Part shown: positions 48,490-57,950 of the stretch, piece by piece | Layout: each line of letters starts with the position of its first letter | Numbering within the stretch: position 1 is the first letter of the stretch | Assembly (NCBI GenBank): GCA_903847205.1 | Contig: CAINDA010000049.1 | Coordinates: 1-64,000 of the forward strand | Origin: an uncultured Bacteroidota bacterium | GTDB taxonomy: Bacteria; Bacteroidota; Bacteroidia; 2-12-FULL-35-15 | Length of the DNA stretch: 64,000 bases | Direction: 5' to 3' | Position numbers and translations under genes: made by a program | The notes under the pieces: model-generated | Told to the model about the DNA's origin: nothing | Database searches by the model: none | What the model saw: only the letters and a program-made list of their open reading frames with translations

Positions 48490-49929
48490 ATGCAGATTTT
48501 GAAAAATCAATTTCAATTACTTTTCTTCCTCTTTTTTTTAATTGCAGCATTCCCATTTACAAATTGTTTTGCTCAAAACAATAACGTCGGCATCGGCACA
48601 CTCAGCCCTAAACCATCGGCTCTGCTTGATGTTGATGCAAGTCCTGCCAACAATAAAGGAGTATTGGTTCCCCGTATCACTGCATTGCAGAGGCTTGCAA
48701 TCCCTGCACCTGCAAATAGCCTGCTGGTATTTGATACTGATTCAGCTTGTTTCTTCTATTGGAATGCAATAAACTCAGCTTGGAAATCATTATGTAATCC
48801 TGGACCTATCGGTCCTTCTGGATTAAGAGGCAATACAGGTTCAAGCGGTAATATTGGCTCCACCGGCGCTCTTGGAATAACAGGTTCAACAGGCATCATT
48901 GGTTCAACGGGAGCTTCAGGCATTATTGGTGCAGCCGGCAATACCGGCTCAACAGGTTCTGTTGGAATAAATGGTACAACAGGCATCATTGGTTCAACAG
49001 GAGCTTCAGGTGTTGTTGGTTCAACCGGAACTACAGGCTCTGTCGGTACTACTGGTTCAACAGGTGCAGACCTTGGAACACACTGGACTATAACCGGAAA
49101 TGCCGGAACTACAGCGGGTCCCAATTTTATTGGAACAACAGATGCAGCTGATTTAGCCCTTGTAACCAACAATGCTGAAAATATGAGAGTAACTGCTTCT
49201 GGTAACGTAGGTATTGGAACAATAGCACCGAACAATTCCGCAAAAGTAGATATTACCAGTACCTCCCAGGGTTTTGTTATGCCCCGCCTAACGAGTGTGC
49301 AGCGCAAGGCCATTGCCGGCCCTATTGAAGGCCTGCAGGTTTATGATACAGATTTAAAAGGATGTTATATTTATGATGGTACTAAATGGGATTGTGTGAG
49401 TGTACCCGCCGGCAGTATTGGATATTTTGCTAATATTACTCCCCCGAATGGTTATTTAGAATGCAATGGACAAGCCGTAAACCGTACTTTCTATGCAGAA
49501 TTATTCAATGCAGTAAGCACACTTTACGGAATTGGTGATGGAAGTACTACATTTAACCTGCCCGATCTTAGAGGAGAATTTGTGAGAGGGCTTGATGACG
49601 GGCTGGGTGTGGATAATGATGCTGCAAGAACAATCGGCAGCGCACAGCAAGGTACGGTTATGTGGTACGACAGCGACCCCATATTTACTGTATCAACTAT
49701 AAATATGACAGGAGGGGTAACAGATGCTGCTGCACGTAATTTTGCAGGGCTTGATAAAACGATTGAATCAAATTGGCCTAATGCTTATATTACATGGACA
49801 GGTGTTCCTAATTCTCTGCCTATTTCTACTAATGGGCCGGCCGTGCATGGCGGAGCATTGGGCGATTTTGGAGTTATTGGTACCAGCCGTCCCAGAAACA
49901 TAGCCTTGCTGCCTTGTATAAAATATTGA
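48490..49929 (+). CDS. Collagen-stalk fibre with tail-collar tip (fibre 6)
   Basis: 479 residues. Signal peptide [20 protein letters not shown]...CFA/Q, shared module, stalk (~106-193), [13 protein letters not shown] linker, second module-like segment ([20 protein letters not shown]) and a collar tip (~306-479: [57 protein letters not shown]) ending [11 protein letters not shown]. The 5' half is nearly identical in DNA to fibres 3 and 4, whereas the last ~110 residues are its own. The signal peptide differs from fibres 4, 5 and 7, so exported N-termini are also mixed. Confidence 0.87.
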   Translation: MQILKNQFQLLFFLFFLIAAFPFTNCFAQNNNVGIGTLSPKPSALLDVDASPANNKGVLVPRITALQRLAIPAPANSLLVFDTDSACFFYWNAINSAWKSLCNPGPIGPSGLRGNTGSSGNIGSTGALGITGSTGIIGSTGASGIIGAAGNTGSTGSVGINGTTGIIGSTGASGVVGSTGTTGSVGTTGSTGADLGTHWTITGNAGTTAGPNFIGTTDAADLALVTNNAENMRVTASGNVGIGTIAPNNSAKVDITSTSQGFVMPRLTSVQRKAIAGPIEGLQVYDTDLKGCYIYDGTKWDCVSVPAGSIGYFANITPPNGYLECNGQAVNRTFYAELFNAVSTLYGIGDGSTTFNLPDLRGEFVRGLDDGLGVDNDAARTIGSAQQGTVMWYDSDPIFTVSTINMTGGVTDAAARNFAGLDKTIESNWPNAYITWTGVPNSLPISTNGPAVHGGALGDFGVIGTSRPRNIALLPCIKY

Positions 49930-49961
49930 TATTTAATTTGAGCAGAATTTATTTATAAAAC

Positions 49962-52346
49962 ATGAAAAGTAAAAGCTTCATTTCCGCAGTCGGCCTCATT
50001 CTTATACTGCTTGCAGGGTCAGGATCAGCCCTCTTAGCTCAAAATAATAATGTCGGCATCGGCACACTCAGCCCTAAACCTTCTGCTTTGCTTGATATTG
50101 ATGCAGCTCCTTCAAATAACAAGGGGATGCTTGTGCCAAGATTAACTGCAGTACAAAGGCTCGCAATCCTTTCTCCCGCAAATAGCTTATTAGTATTTGA
50201 TACTGATTCTTCCTGCTTCTTTTATTATAATTCAATTACATCGAATTGGAAATCATTGTGCCGCAATGGTTCTGGGGGAATAGGATTAACAGGAAGTACT
50301 GGTTCTATCGGCTTTACAGGAAGCACAGGCTCCTCCGGTGCTATAGGCAGTACAGGTTCAAATGGCGCTGCAGGTAATACTGGTGCTGCCGGAACTATAG
50401 GATCCACAGGCAATACCGGAACTATGGGGGCAGCTGGATCTACAGGCATAATCGGCGCTTCCGGAAATACAGGTGATAATGGGTTTACAGGTTCTACTGG
50501 TAATACCGGCTCCATTGGAATGACAGGCTCAACAGGCTCAACGGGAAATGCCGGCCTGATGGGCTCAACGGGTTTTACCGGAAGTATCGGAGTAACAGGT
50601 TCGACAGGGGCAGACCTTTTGACTCACTGGACAATAACCGGCAATGCCGGCACTGCTGCCGGCACTAATTTCATTGGTACTACCGACAGTGTTGATTGGG
50701 TGGTAAAAACAAATAACCTTGAGAGAATGCGGGTATTAGCCGCAGGAAATGTGGGTATAGGAACTTCAAACCCTGCTGGCGCCGAATTAAACGTGACTTT
50801 GAATAATAATACTACCGCAGCCCCGATATTAACTTTAAATAGGGCAGGAACTGGTTCAACCGGATGGATGAGTGTTTTTTCAGGAGCTGCAATTGGAGAT
50901 TGGAATCCGCTTACAAATACTGGCGACAAGTCTATAATTTTTACTAATGACAGCGACACAGCTCTTAACACCAGCGGATTATTTATCGGCCCCTGGAGCT
51001 CAAGGCCGAATGGAATTAAAATTATGGAAAATGGTAATTTAGGAATTGGGTTTGTAAATCCAGCTGCTAAATTAGATGTCAACGGCACGTTCAGAGTCAC
51101 TGCATCAAATGCTGGCAGTGAAGTCACATATAATACACTTTCAGCAAATCAAACTTTTGGCCATGTTTTTCAGGATAACGGAGCTGCACAGTGGCAGCTA
51201 TTCAAAAATAATTCTAACCAATTTGGTATTTATGATTATGCGAGAGTTTCAAATGTTTTCACAATTTCGCCAAATGGAAATATGTCATTAATGCCTGCTG
51301 GAGGCTTTGTCGGTATAGGTACACCGGCGCCATCAGTTAAACTTGAAGTGTCGCAGGGAAATTTTAAAGTAACAAATAATGCATATTCTCTTATATCCGC
51401 CCAAAGTTATCACTCTGCTGATCATCCTGCTTTTATCGGCTTACGCGGTCAGGGAACGGAAGCACTTCCAGCCTATCCTTTAGCAGGAGATGTGTTATCC
51501 TCTTTTATCGGACGCGATGTAATTGATGGACTCACCAATTCCATCCATTATGGCGGGGGCAGTATGTATATTAATGCTAACGAAAATTTCTCAGCAGCCA
51601 ACAAAGGAACCTATATAGACTTTACAACTACTGCTAATGGAACCAATATCGAATCAGAAAAAGTCAGAATCGACCACAATGGAAATGTGGGAATTGGGAC
51701 TATAGCTCCCGGGGCAAAGTTACATATAACAGACAATCAAAATGAAAGGACATTACATGTGGAGCATAATTTTACTGGTTTAATAAATACTGATGCTGCA
51801 TTCATTGGAGGTATTGATGCCAGTTTCAGCAGTACAGGCTTATTTGTTCTGCAGAAAGATAATTTGGGTTTTGGGTCGGCTGGAACAAATTTAATAAATG
51901 TAGTAAGCAACTCGGTTTCCAAAATGTTAGTAAATGGCTTGGGGTATGTTGGTATTGGAAATCCAACTCCGGCATTTTTACTTGATGTGAGCGGCACCAC
52001 AGCCTGCGCCGGAAATGTCTGGACATCCGATCTCAGAAAGAAAAAAAACATAGAAACACTTTCATTAAACGGAATTGACATTTTAACTAAGCTGCGACCA
52101 GTAAGTTTTGAATGGAAGGAAGTATTGGATGACGGAATGAAAGGAACACAAATGGGATTTATTGCTCAGGAGCTGGAACGCCAGCTTCCTTCAATTGTGG
52201 TTACTGAAAATAATACCGATAAAACCAAAGGAGTAAAGTACATTGAACTTTTACCTATACTTGTAAAAGCAATGCAGGACCAGCAAAAAGAAATTGAAGA
52301 ATTAAAACTGAAAATTGAACAATTAGAAACTGACAAGAAAAAATGA
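49962..52346 (+). CDS. Collagen-stalk fibre with S74 chaperone tip (fibre 7)
   Basis: 794 residues. Signal peptide like fibre 4 ([20 protein letters not shown]...LLA/Q), shared module in the version found in fibre 1 ([19 protein letters not shown]), stalk (~104-216), linker, a long beta-rich region with repeated GNVGIGT segments, and a C-terminal S74 chaperone (~680-780: [59 protein letters not shown]) plus a coiled coil. Its 3' end overlaps the start of fibre 8 by 4 bp (ATGA), indicating translational coupling. Predicted trimeric exported fibre with self-cleaving C-terminus; mode of attachment unknown. Confidence 0.88.
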   Translation: MKSKSFISAVGLILILLAGSGSALLAQNNNVGIGTLSPKPSALLDIDAAPSNNKGMLVPRLTAVQRLAILSPANSLLVFDTDSSCFFYYNSITSNWKSLCRNGSGGIGLTGSTGSIGFTGSTGSSGAIGSTGSNGAAGNTGAAGTIGSTGNTGTMGAAGSTGIIGASGNTGDNGFTGSTGNTGSIGMTGSTGSTGNAGLMGSTGFTGSIGVTGSTGADLLTHWTITGNAGTAAGTNFIGTTDSVDWVVKTNNLERMRVLAAGNVGIGTSNPAGAELNVTLNNNTTAAPILTLNRAGTGSTGWMSVFSGAAIGDWNPLTNTGDKSIIFTNDSDTALNTSGLFIGPWSSRPNGIKIMENGNLGIGFVNPAAKLDVNGTFRVTASNAGSEVTYNTLSANQTFGHVFQDNGAAQWQLFKNNSNQFGIYDYARVSNVFTISPNGNMSLMPAGGFVGIGTPAPSVKLEVSQGNFKVTNNAYSLISAQSYHSADHPAFIGLRGQGTEALPAYPLAGDVLSSFIGRDVIDGLTNSIHYGGGSMYINANENFSAANKGTYIDFTTTANGTNIESEKVRIDHNGNVGIGTIAPGAKLHITDNQNERTLHVEHNFTGLINTDAAFIGGIDASFSSTGLFVLQKDNLGFGSAGTNLINVVSNSVSKMLVNGLGYVGIGNPTPAFLLDVSGTTACAGNVWTSDLRKKKNIETLSLNGIDILTKLRPVSFEWKEVLDDGMKGTQMGFIAQELERQLPSIVVTENNTDKTKGVKYIELLPILVKAMQDQQKEIEELKLKIEQLETDKKK

Positions 52347-54250
52347 TAAACTCTAAAGTTTCAGCAAATAAAAACCATCAGCGAAATAATCAATTTTTGA
52401 AAAGCCCCGACCAGTTTGCTCCTGCTTTTTTATTCTTATTTGATTTCTTTTATCCTGGGTTTAAACGTTTACTTTTTATTGGAGTGTTCGGTTTATTCCT
52501 GGTTCCAGCCGTCTTAGCCCAAAACAATAACGTAGGCATAGGAACACTCAGCCCTAAACCATCTGCTTTGCTGGATGTTGATGCAAGCCCGGCAAACAAC
52601 AAAGGAGTATTGGTTCCCCGTATGACTGCATTACAGCGTCTGGCAATCCCATCTCCTGCAAATAGTTTATTGGTATTTGATACAGATTCAGCCTGCTTCT
52701 TTTATTGGAATAACTTAAGCACAAGCTGGAAATCATTATGTTCAGGAGCTGCAGGCCCTGCAGGAAATATTGGTTCAACCGGCTATACAGGTGTAACAGG
52801 TGCTGTGGGCATTACAGGAATAACGGGCCAAATTGGCTCCACTGGAGCTTCTGGTAATTTAGGTTCAACCGGCTATACCGGAGTTACCGGCGCAGTAGGA
52901 ATAACAGGTTCAACAGGAATCATTGGTTCAACCGGTACTGCAGGTATTATCGGTTCAACCGGAAATACCGGCTCAATAGGTACTACTGGTGCAACAGGTG
53001 CAGACCTCGGAACACACTGGACAATAAACGGTAATGCAGGCACAAACGCAGGCGCAAATTTTGTTGGAACAACCGATGCAAATGATTTGGCTGTAAGAAC
53101 TAACAATACAGAAAAAATGAGGGTAACTTCTTCAGGTAATGTTGGAATTGGAATTGCCTCACCGGATGCATCAGCATTACTTGATTTAAATTCGGGCACA
53201 TCAAACAATCAAGGTTTGTTAATCCCCCGTTTAACTACAGCCCAGCGCAATGCAATAGTTTCGCCTGCCTTGAGTTTATTTATTTTTAACACCACTACCA
53301 ATTGTTTTGAAGCCTATGTTGGCGGGGCCTGGTATTCCATTTCATGCCCGGCAGCCTGCGCTCCTCCTGCTGCTCCGGGTGTTGTAACATGCAGTACTTG
53401 TGTCACATCCGGACAAACCGGTGTAACGTATTCTATAACTGCTGTATCAGGTGCAACTTTATACACATGGTCTGTTCCTCCAGGTTCTGTTGTAACATCA
53501 GGGCAGGGAACTGTTTCTATAACTATAACTGCTGGAAGTACGTCCGGCAATATAAGTGTTACTGCCGGAAATACCTGCGGAACAAGTCCTGCAGCAACAT
53601 TAGCCGCAGTGATTGTATATAAAAGCTGTCAGGAAATTTTAGCGGCAAACCCTTCAAGTGCCGACGGGGTTTATACCATTGATCCGGATGGATCCGGACC
53701 TTTGCCATGTATGCAGTGTAACTGCGATATGACAACAGACGGCGGCGGATGGACCTTAGTTCTGAATTATCTTCATCAGGGTGGCACAAATCCGGCATTA
53801 AGTGTACTTACAAACTCATTGCCGCTTTTGGGAAGCAATGTATTGGGAACAGATGAAAGCGGCACTCTATTCTGGGGACATGCCAATAGCAGCTTAATGA
53901 ACGCCATAAATTTTACTTCAATTCGGTTTTATGGAAAAACTGCTGCCCACCCCAGAGTGATACATTTCAAAACCATAAATGCTCCAACTATAAGCTATTT
54001 TAAAACGGGAACCGGTACCAGCTCAGGTATCCAATCAACTTTTACAACACTAGCCGGACATACAGCTTTTCTGCCTGCCAGTGCTAATTTGTTTTTCGCA
54101 AATCAAGGAAATTTCAGCATGACGGAGTTTCCATATTACCTGGGAACAACTTATCATTGGGGTATTCAAGGCCAGGGATCTAGATGGGAAGTGGATGATT
54201 TTCTTAATAATTTCAGTCAAAATACCTTTCATCAAATTTCGGTCAGGTGA
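52343..54250 (+). CDS. Collagen-stalk fibre with fibrinogen-like tip (fibre 8)
   Basis: 635 residues, beginning at ATG 52343 within the stop of fibre 7. A long leader ends in a signal peptide ([19 protein letters not shown], ~residue 60); then shared module, collagen-like stalk (~134-220), linker, a second module-like segment, an Ig/PKD-like domain (~335-425, [20 protein letters not shown]) and a C-terminal fibrinogen-related domain (~428-635) with [33 protein letters not shown] and aromatic-rich remainder. Collagen plus fibrinogen-like is the architecture of animal ficolins and tenascin-like lectins, so a carbohydrate-binding tip is a reasonable inference. Last gene of the island. Confidence 0.86.
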   Translation: MINSKVSANKNHQRNNQFLKSPDQFAPAFLFLFDFFYPGFKRLLFIGVFGLFLVPAVLAQNNNVGIGTLSPKPSALLDVDASPANNKGVLVPRMTALQRLAIPSPANSLLVFDTDSACFFYWNNLSTSWKSLCSGAAGPAGNIGSTGYTGVTGAVGITGITGQIGSTGASGNLGSTGYTGVTGAVGITGSTGIIGSTGTAGIIGSTGNTGSIGTTGATGADLGTHWTINGNAGTNAGANFVGTTDANDLAVRTNNTEKMRVTSSGNVGIGIASPDASALLDLNSGTSNNQGLLIPRLTTAQRNAIVSPALSLFIFNTTTNCFEAYVGGAWYSISCPAACAPPAAPGVVTCSTCVTSGQTGVTYSITAVSGATLYTWSVPPGSVVTSGQGTVSITITAGSTSGNISVTAGNTCGTSPAATLAAVIVYKSCQEILAANPSSADGVYTIDPDGSGPLPCMQCNCDMTTDGGGWTLVLNYLHQGGTNPALSVLTNSLPLLGSNVLGTDESGTLFWGHANSSLMNAINFTSIRFYGKTAAHPRVIHFKTINAPTISYFKTGTGTSSGIQSTFTTLAGHTAFLPASANLFFANQGNFSMTEFPYYLGTTYHWGIQGQGSRWEVDDFLNNFSQNTFHQISVR

Positions 54251-54392
54251 TAAGGAAGTTGGAAGAATCGGATCAATAAAAGCTAAACTGATATGCTTAC
54301 AATACACTTTATACTTTTTTTGCAAGGAGCTGCTAAGCCTTATCTGAAGTAAAACAAGGTTTAGGTTTTCGTTCTTTGAACTGCACACACGT
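54251..54392. other. Spacer after the fibre operon
   Basis: No gene or clear terminator hairpin. GCTGCTAAGCCTTAT and AAACAAGGTTTAGG are the only notable local pairings. Confidence 0.3.
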
Positions 54393-54674
54393 GATTCCCT
54401 GTAAAGGATGGCGTGTAACGGAACCGTTTTATGTGATCCCCTGCAAAGGATGGCGTGTAACGGAGTCGTTTTACATGATCCCCTGCAAAGGATGGCGTGT
54501 AACGGAACCGTTTTATGTGATTCCCTGTAAAGGATGACGTGTAACGGAACCGTTTTATGTGATCCTCTGTAAAGGATGACGTGTGTACAACCGTACAGAT
54601 GTGATTCCCTGTATAGAATGACGTGTGTACAACCGTACAGACCAGATCCCCTGCAAAGGATGAGGTGTGTACAC
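54393..54674 (+). repeat. 42-bp tandem repeat array, right flank of the fibre island
   Basis: Units begin at 54393, 54435, 54477, 54519, 54561, 54603 and 54645, exactly 42 bp apart, each starting GATYCCCTGYAAAGGATG. Units 1-4 carry GTAACGGAACCGTTTTATGT; units 5-7 switch to GTGTACAACCGTACAGA. The left array (33939-34036) has the latter type. The first three and a half units are open in one frame (IPCKGWRVTEPFYV per unit). Confidence 0.92.
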
Positions 54675-54741
54675 TATTTTTAAATTTAAACCCTTTAAAT
54701 TAAATTATTAACTTTCAGCTTTCAACTTGTACCGGCTAACC

Positions 54742-54834
54742 ATGAATAAAAATTTACATTTTTCAGTTTGCAATTCTTGGCCTATTGCCCATTGCCCATT
54801 GCCTATTGTCTTTTGTCTTTTGTCTTTTGCCTAA
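54742..54834 (+). pseudogene. Orphan fibre-type leader (30 codons, no downstream gene)
   Basis: ATG to TAA, 30 residues: MNKNLHFSVCNSWPIAHCPL followed by PIVFCLLSFA. It parallels the leader of fibre 3 ([20 protein letters not shown]...[11 protein letters not shown]) but is cut by a stop before any fibre module. It is best read as a relic of a fibre gene's 5' end or as a second copy of the repeat from which that leader was built. Confidence 0.55.
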
Positions 54835-54943
54835 TGCTGATTGTGCATTGCCATAGCCAGATTCAACGTTGATGAAGCCAGCCCATAAAATTGGCAGCCT
54901 TTCTGTAAATAAATCAAACAATCGAAGCAACGAATTATTAAAT

Positions 54944-54951
54944 TACTTTTG
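54944..54951 (+). promoter_or_regulatory. Possible -7 element of the MBL-rhodanese gene
   Basis: TACTTTTG inside ATTAAATTACTTTTGAG, identical to the sequence at the YD-AAA+ promoter; no matching -33 element was found. The region 54675-54994 otherwise holds only word repeats. Confidence 0.45.
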
Positions 54952-54994
54952 AGCCAGTCATCGAAGCATAAAAAGCAATAAAACAATTATCAAA

Positions 54995-56401
54995 ATGAAA
55001 GTAGAACAAATATACACCGGATGTTTATCGCAGGGAGCTTATTTCATTGAGTCAGACGGTGAAGCAGCCGTAATAGATCCGTTAAGAGAAATAAACCCCT
55101 ACATTCAAAAAGCTGCCAGGGACGGAGTGAAAATTAAATACGTTTTAGAAACACATTTTCATGCCGATTTTGTAAGCGGACATGTTGATTTAGCTGCTGC
55201 AACAGGTGCTTCAATTGTTTTTGGGCCGACTGCAGTTCCTTCATTTAAAGCACACATTGCAAAAGACGGAGAAGAATTAAAAATCGGGAAAGTTAAAATT
55301 AAAGTTCTTCATACTCCAGGTCATACAATGGAATCAACTGTTTTTCTTTTATCAGATGAAAATGGTAAAGATTACGCCATCTTCACTGGCGATACCCTTT
55401 TTATTGGTGATGTCGGGAGACCTGATTTAGCAGCTAAATCAAACTTAACAGTTGAGGATTTAGCCGGAAAACTGTATGATTCGCTGCGGAATAAAATAAT
55501 GGTGCTGCCCGATGAGGTGATTGTTTATCCCGCCCACGGAGCCGGTTCTGCCTGCGGAAAAAACATGAGTAAAGAAACATCTGATACACTCGGCAATCAA
55601 AAAAAAATCAACTATGCGCTAAGGGCTGATATGACCAAAGCAGAATTTGTGAAAGAAGTAACAGATGGGTTGCTCCCTCCGCCGATCTACTTTCCGTTAA
55701 ATGTAAAAATGAATAAATCCGGATACGAAAATATCAATGAAGTAATAAAAAAAGGGAAGCATGCTTTAAGCCCTGAGGAATTTGAAAAAATTGCTAAAGA
55801 AACAGGGGCATTGAAATTGGATGTCCGCGAACAGACTTTATTTGCAAAAGGATTTATCCCTGACTCTATTAATATTGGAATTGACGGCGGTTTTGCACCC
55901 TGGGCCGGCGCCTTGATACCAGATATTAAACAGCAGATTTTATTAATTACCGATGAAGGCAGGGAAGAAGAAACTGTTATCCGCTTAGCCCGTGTGGGAT
56001 ATGACAATACAATCGGATACCTTAAAGGAGGCTTTAATGCCTGGAAAAATGCAGGCAAAGAAACCGATCAAATAAAATCTATATCTCCTCAGAAATTTGT
56101 GGAAGCATACAAGGCAAACACCGGAATCAATATTCTTGATGTCCGCAAAAAATCTGAATATGAAACTGAACATATCATGGATGCTGAAAATCTGCCTTTG
56201 GATAATATAAATGACGGCATACCTCAGATTGATAAAAACAAAACCTATTATGTGCATTGCGCCGGAGGGTATCGTTCTATGATCTATACATCAATTCTGA
56301 AATCAAGAGGTTATAATAATTTGATAAATGTTGAAGGCGGCTTTAAAGCTATTGCATCATCTCCCGAAATAAAAAAAAGTGTTTATGCCGGCTGCGAATA
56401 A
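54995..56401 (+). CDS. MBL-fold persulfide-dioxygenase-like protein with two rhodanese domains
   Basis: 468 residues. The N-terminal metallo-beta-lactamase domain (~1-235) has THFHADFVSGH, HTPGHT, FTGDTLFIGDVGRPDL and YPAHGAG, matching the ETHE1/Blh persulfide dioxygenase group. Two rhodanese domains follow: the first (~265-350) lacks a catalytic Cys (LLITDEGREEE), the second (~365-460) has the active loop HCAGGYRS with Cys. Such fusions oxidise or transfer sulfane sulfur in the cytoplasm. The pairing of a dead and a live rhodanese is common in this family. Possible functional link with cysteine metabolism at 25-27 kb is only thematic. Confidence 0.9.
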   Translation: MKVEQIYTGCLSQGAYFIESDGEAAVIDPLREINPYIQKAARDGVKIKYVLETHFHADFVSGHVDLAAATGASIVFGPTAVPSFKAHIAKDGEELKIGKVKIKVLHTPGHTMESTVFLLSDENGKDYAIFTGDTLFIGDVGRPDLAAKSNLTVEDLAGKLYDSLRNKIMVLPDEVIVYPAHGAGSACGKNMSKETSDTLGNQKKINYALRADMTKAEFVKEVTDGLLPPPIYFPLNVKMNKSGYENINEVIKKGKHALSPEEFEKIAKETGALKLDVREQTLFAKGFIPDSINIGIDGGFAPWAGALIPDIKQQILLITDEGREEETVIRLARVGYDNTIGYLKGGFNAWKNAGKETDQIKSISPQKFVEAYKANTGINILDVRKKSEYETEHIMDAENLPLDNINDGIPQIDKNKTYYVHCAGGYRSMIYTSILKSRGYNNLINVEGGFKAIASSPEIKKSVYAGCE

Positions 56402-56413
56402 ATATAAATTAAA

Positions 56414-56444
56414 AACCCTAAAGGCTTTTAAAGCCTTTAGGGTT
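56414..56444. terminator. Bidirectional hairpin between convergent genes
   Basis: AACCCTAAAGGCTTT (56414-56428) and AAAGCCTTTAGGGTT (56430-56444), 15-bp near-perfect palindrome. The T-rich flank lies on the minus strand, favouring the 56480-57781 gene. Confidence 0.8.
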
Positions 56445-56479
56445 CTGTAAAAAACAATACAATAGTATATCAATATCAA

Positions 56480-57781
56480 TTACTGCAATACAATCTTTTT
56501 ATAAGCAGCATTTTTATTCTCATCAATCAGCTGCATAAAATAAACTCCTTTAGACTGAGCGCTTAAATCGATTTCGAAATTTGAATTTTTTGCTTTAGAT
56601 TCATATACTTTTTCTCCTGTTAAATTGTAAATAACAATGCTTACAGCTTTAGCACCTGAACTTTTAACTTGAAACTTTCCGTTATTTGGGTTTGGAAATA
56701 ATACAAATGCATCGCTGGTATTAATTTCGCTGATGCCGGTGTATTGGTGAAATTCAGAGTAATCCTTTTTTGTTGAATTTCTTACAGCATGAGTTACGTG
56801 GTTCCAGTTTTGAAAAATATTTTCGGTTATGTTATTATTCCCATCGTACTGATAAATATTTTTTTGCTCATCAGTTGTGACATAAGTTGATGCGGGTTTC
56901 GACTGCTCAGTAAAATCAGTTTGATTTCCGTGAACATCATAGGTATAATTATCTTTTAAAGAATCTTTCCATAACGTGCCGTTTGGAACTTGAGTAGTTT
57001 CACTTGCTTCTTTACAGTCAAATAAGCTGGTATATTGATACCAAACCATATTGATGTGATTACGGTAGTTTACCCAGGTTGTGCCGTTCCAATTATGCTC
57101 AATGGCACCGCTTATTTGACCTCCTGTATACGTAAAGTCAGATTTAGAAGAATTAGTCCAGGTAGTACCGCTTCCGTTTTGACCAATAGCTTGGGTTAAG
57201 TTGCCAGCGGTATAAGTGAAATCTTCTTTAAATTGGTAATTCCAGGCAGTACCAGTCCAAATTTGATACATAATTTCTGTTTGATTATTATTTGCATCGT
57301 AGGTATAATCCATTTTATAACTATTTGCCCAGGCAGTTCCGTTCCAGCTTTGAATAAGATCTTCCGTTTGATTACCATGTATATCGTATGTGAATGTATT
57401 TATTTGGCTGTTTGTATAAGAACTTCCATTCCAATAACTAGATGTATCTGAAGTTAATTTTCCATTTCCATTGTAGATATAAACTGTTTTGTTAGGATGT
57501 ACCGGGTCGCTTGAGTAATTTAACTTTAAAGTAATATTCCCCGAACTGTTATAAGTACTGCGGATAGAATCTTGAAAATTCCAAACGCTGGCAGTAGTAT
57601 CCCAATTAGAATCTACTTCTCTGCTGGGATTAAAAATGATAGAATTAATACCTCTATCTGCATTCAACTCTTGTTTATTAACGCTATTGAAAAACACTAA
57701 GCGATTCTGCCATGAAGACTGCGCCAGAATATTCAATCCCATAACGGCAAACACTAAAAATAAAAGGTAATTTTTTTTCAT
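56480..57781 (-). CDS. Secreted YD-like repeat protein, T9SS type A cargo
   Basis: 433 residues. Signal peptide MKKNYLLFLVFAVMGLNILA/Q. Residues ~75-340 carry repeats of the form YDxxGNQTExxxQxWNGTxW (about eight), akin to RHS/YD repeats and to Bacteroidota secreted proteins of unknown role. The C-terminal ~75 residues are a T9SS type A sorting domain (LFPNPNNGKFQVKSSG...GVYFMQLIDE...KKIVLQ). It is the second YD-like protein in the window, but here exported, unlike the AAA+ fusion. Function unknown. Confidence 0.82.
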   Translation of the reverse strand: MKKNYLLFLVFAVMGLNILAQSSWQNRLVFFNSVNKQELNADRGINSIIFNPSREVDSNWDTTASVWNFQDSIRSTYNSSGNITLKLNYSSDPVHPNKTVYIYNGNGKLTSDTSSYWNGSSYTNSQINTFTYDIHGNQTEDLIQSWNGTAWANSYKMDYTYDANNNQTEIMYQIWTGTAWNYQFKEDFTYTAGNLTQAIGQNGSGTTWTNSSKSDFTYTGGQISGAIEHNWNGTTWVNYRNHINMVWYQYTSLFDCKEASETTQVPNGTLWKDSLKDNYTYDVHGNQTDFTEQSKPASTYVTTDEQKNIYQYDGNNNITENIFQNWNHVTHAVRNSTKKDYSEFHQYTGISEINTSDAFVLFPNPNNGKFQVKSSGAKAVSIVIYNLTGEKVYESKAKNSNFEIDLSAQSKGVYFMQLIDENKNAAYKKIVLQ

Positions 57782-57883
57782 GTAGTTTTAAGTTTTATTT
57801 TGTTTTCCTACTCATAAGGCTTTTCGGTACCGCCCCGTTTTTTGATAGTGGTTGCTGGTCTCCACTTTTTATTTACTATCATT

Positions 57884-57922
57884 AAAAACCCTTCAAGTCT
57901 TTTTTAACTTGAAGGGTTTTTT
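57884..57922. terminator. Terminator after the TlpA-like gene
   Basis: AAAAACCCTTCAAGT (57884-57898) pairs with ACTTGAAGGGTTTTT (57907-57921). T-runs on both strands; for the minus strand it follows the gene at 57951. Confidence 0.85.
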
Positions 57923-57950
57923 ACTCCGCAGTGCTTTAACCTGCGAAGTT

